Origin: Clostridia bacterium
Lineage (GTDB): Bacteria; Bacillota; Clostridia; Oscillospirales; Acutalibacteraceae
Length of the DNA stretch: 58,664 bases
Direction of reading: 5' to 3'
NCBI GenBank assembly: GCA_017503785.1
Contig: JAFVSK010000008.1
Coordinates: 1-58,664, forward strand
Shown here: piece by piece, positions 58,646 through 58,664 of the stretch
How positions within the stretch are numbered: the stretch's first letter is position 1
Layout of the letters: every line of letters starts with the position of its first letter
Program-made: the position numbers and the translations under genes
The notes under the pieces: model-generated
Told to the model about the DNA's origin: nothing
Database searches by the model: none
What the model saw: only the letters and a program-made list of their open reading frames with translations

Positions 58646-58664
58646 AACCTATTTCAATACCGCA

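Overview
The window reads as chromosomal DNA of an endospore-forming member of the Clostridia, probably an Oscillospirales-type gut or anaerobe lineage. The evidence is a complete spoIIIA operon (AA to AH), Firmicutes-type promoters and strong Shine-Dalgarno sites, a LexA/SOS repressor with a Bacillus-like box, and the clostridial housekeeping run Asp23-nusB-xseAB-ispA-dxs-tlyA-nadK-argR-recN. Lineage is inferred from gene content and order only. Coding density is high, most intergenic gaps are short, and most convergent gene pairs share one bidirectional hairpin terminator.

Layout. 1-554: AT-rich edge with the tail of an unidentified gene, a small direct repeat and a terminator. 555-8171: two PH-domain membrane proteins, an M20 peptidase, an AzgA-type purine permease, pyruvate kinase (minus strand) and an sdpR-sdpI-like pair (minus). 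8374-14086: a 1274-residue secreted protein made only of cell-wall-binding-type repeats, then a protein combining a Rossmann-like N-domain with a degenerate PHP domain. 14349-20875: purC, pnuC, a TetR regulator divergent from a zinc-type CDF exporter, a MATE exporter, and a cysK-PHP phosphoesterase pair (minus). 21037-28849: a one-piece ABC exporter, an MFS transporter overlapping a GH2 glycosidase, a 41-codon gene, comF and an AAC(3)-family acetyltransferase (minus). 29049-36136: a TetR gene, whose promoter is a perfect palindrome, co-directional with a 2116-residue VWA/isopeptide-pilin adhesin. 36194-41272: a two-domain flavin-reductase-like protein, tmRNA, a DUF523 gene, lexA, a candidate small RNA, and a secreted solute-binding protein fused to cell-wall-binding repeats. 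41412-57940: spoIIIA operon and the housekeeping block, ending in hslO. 58029-58463: five tRNAs (Val, Asp, Phe, Gly, Cys).

How the parts fit. Three large exported proteins (1274, 2116 and 740 residues) suggest heavy investment in the cell surface. Two of them, the 1274- and 740-residue proteins, carry the same general class of wall-binding repeat, and the third ends in a sortase-like signal. Several loci show tight local regulation that can be read in the sequence: an SdpR operator, a TetR palindrome inside its own promoter, a LexA box on the lexA promoter, and a sigma-E-type promoter in front of spoIIIAA. The most unusual signals are the C-rich candidate small RNA beside lexA, the wall-anchored solute-binding protein with alternating repeat types, the ssrA promoter nested in a hairpin and stop codon of the upstream gene, and the autoregulated TetR-adhesin unit.
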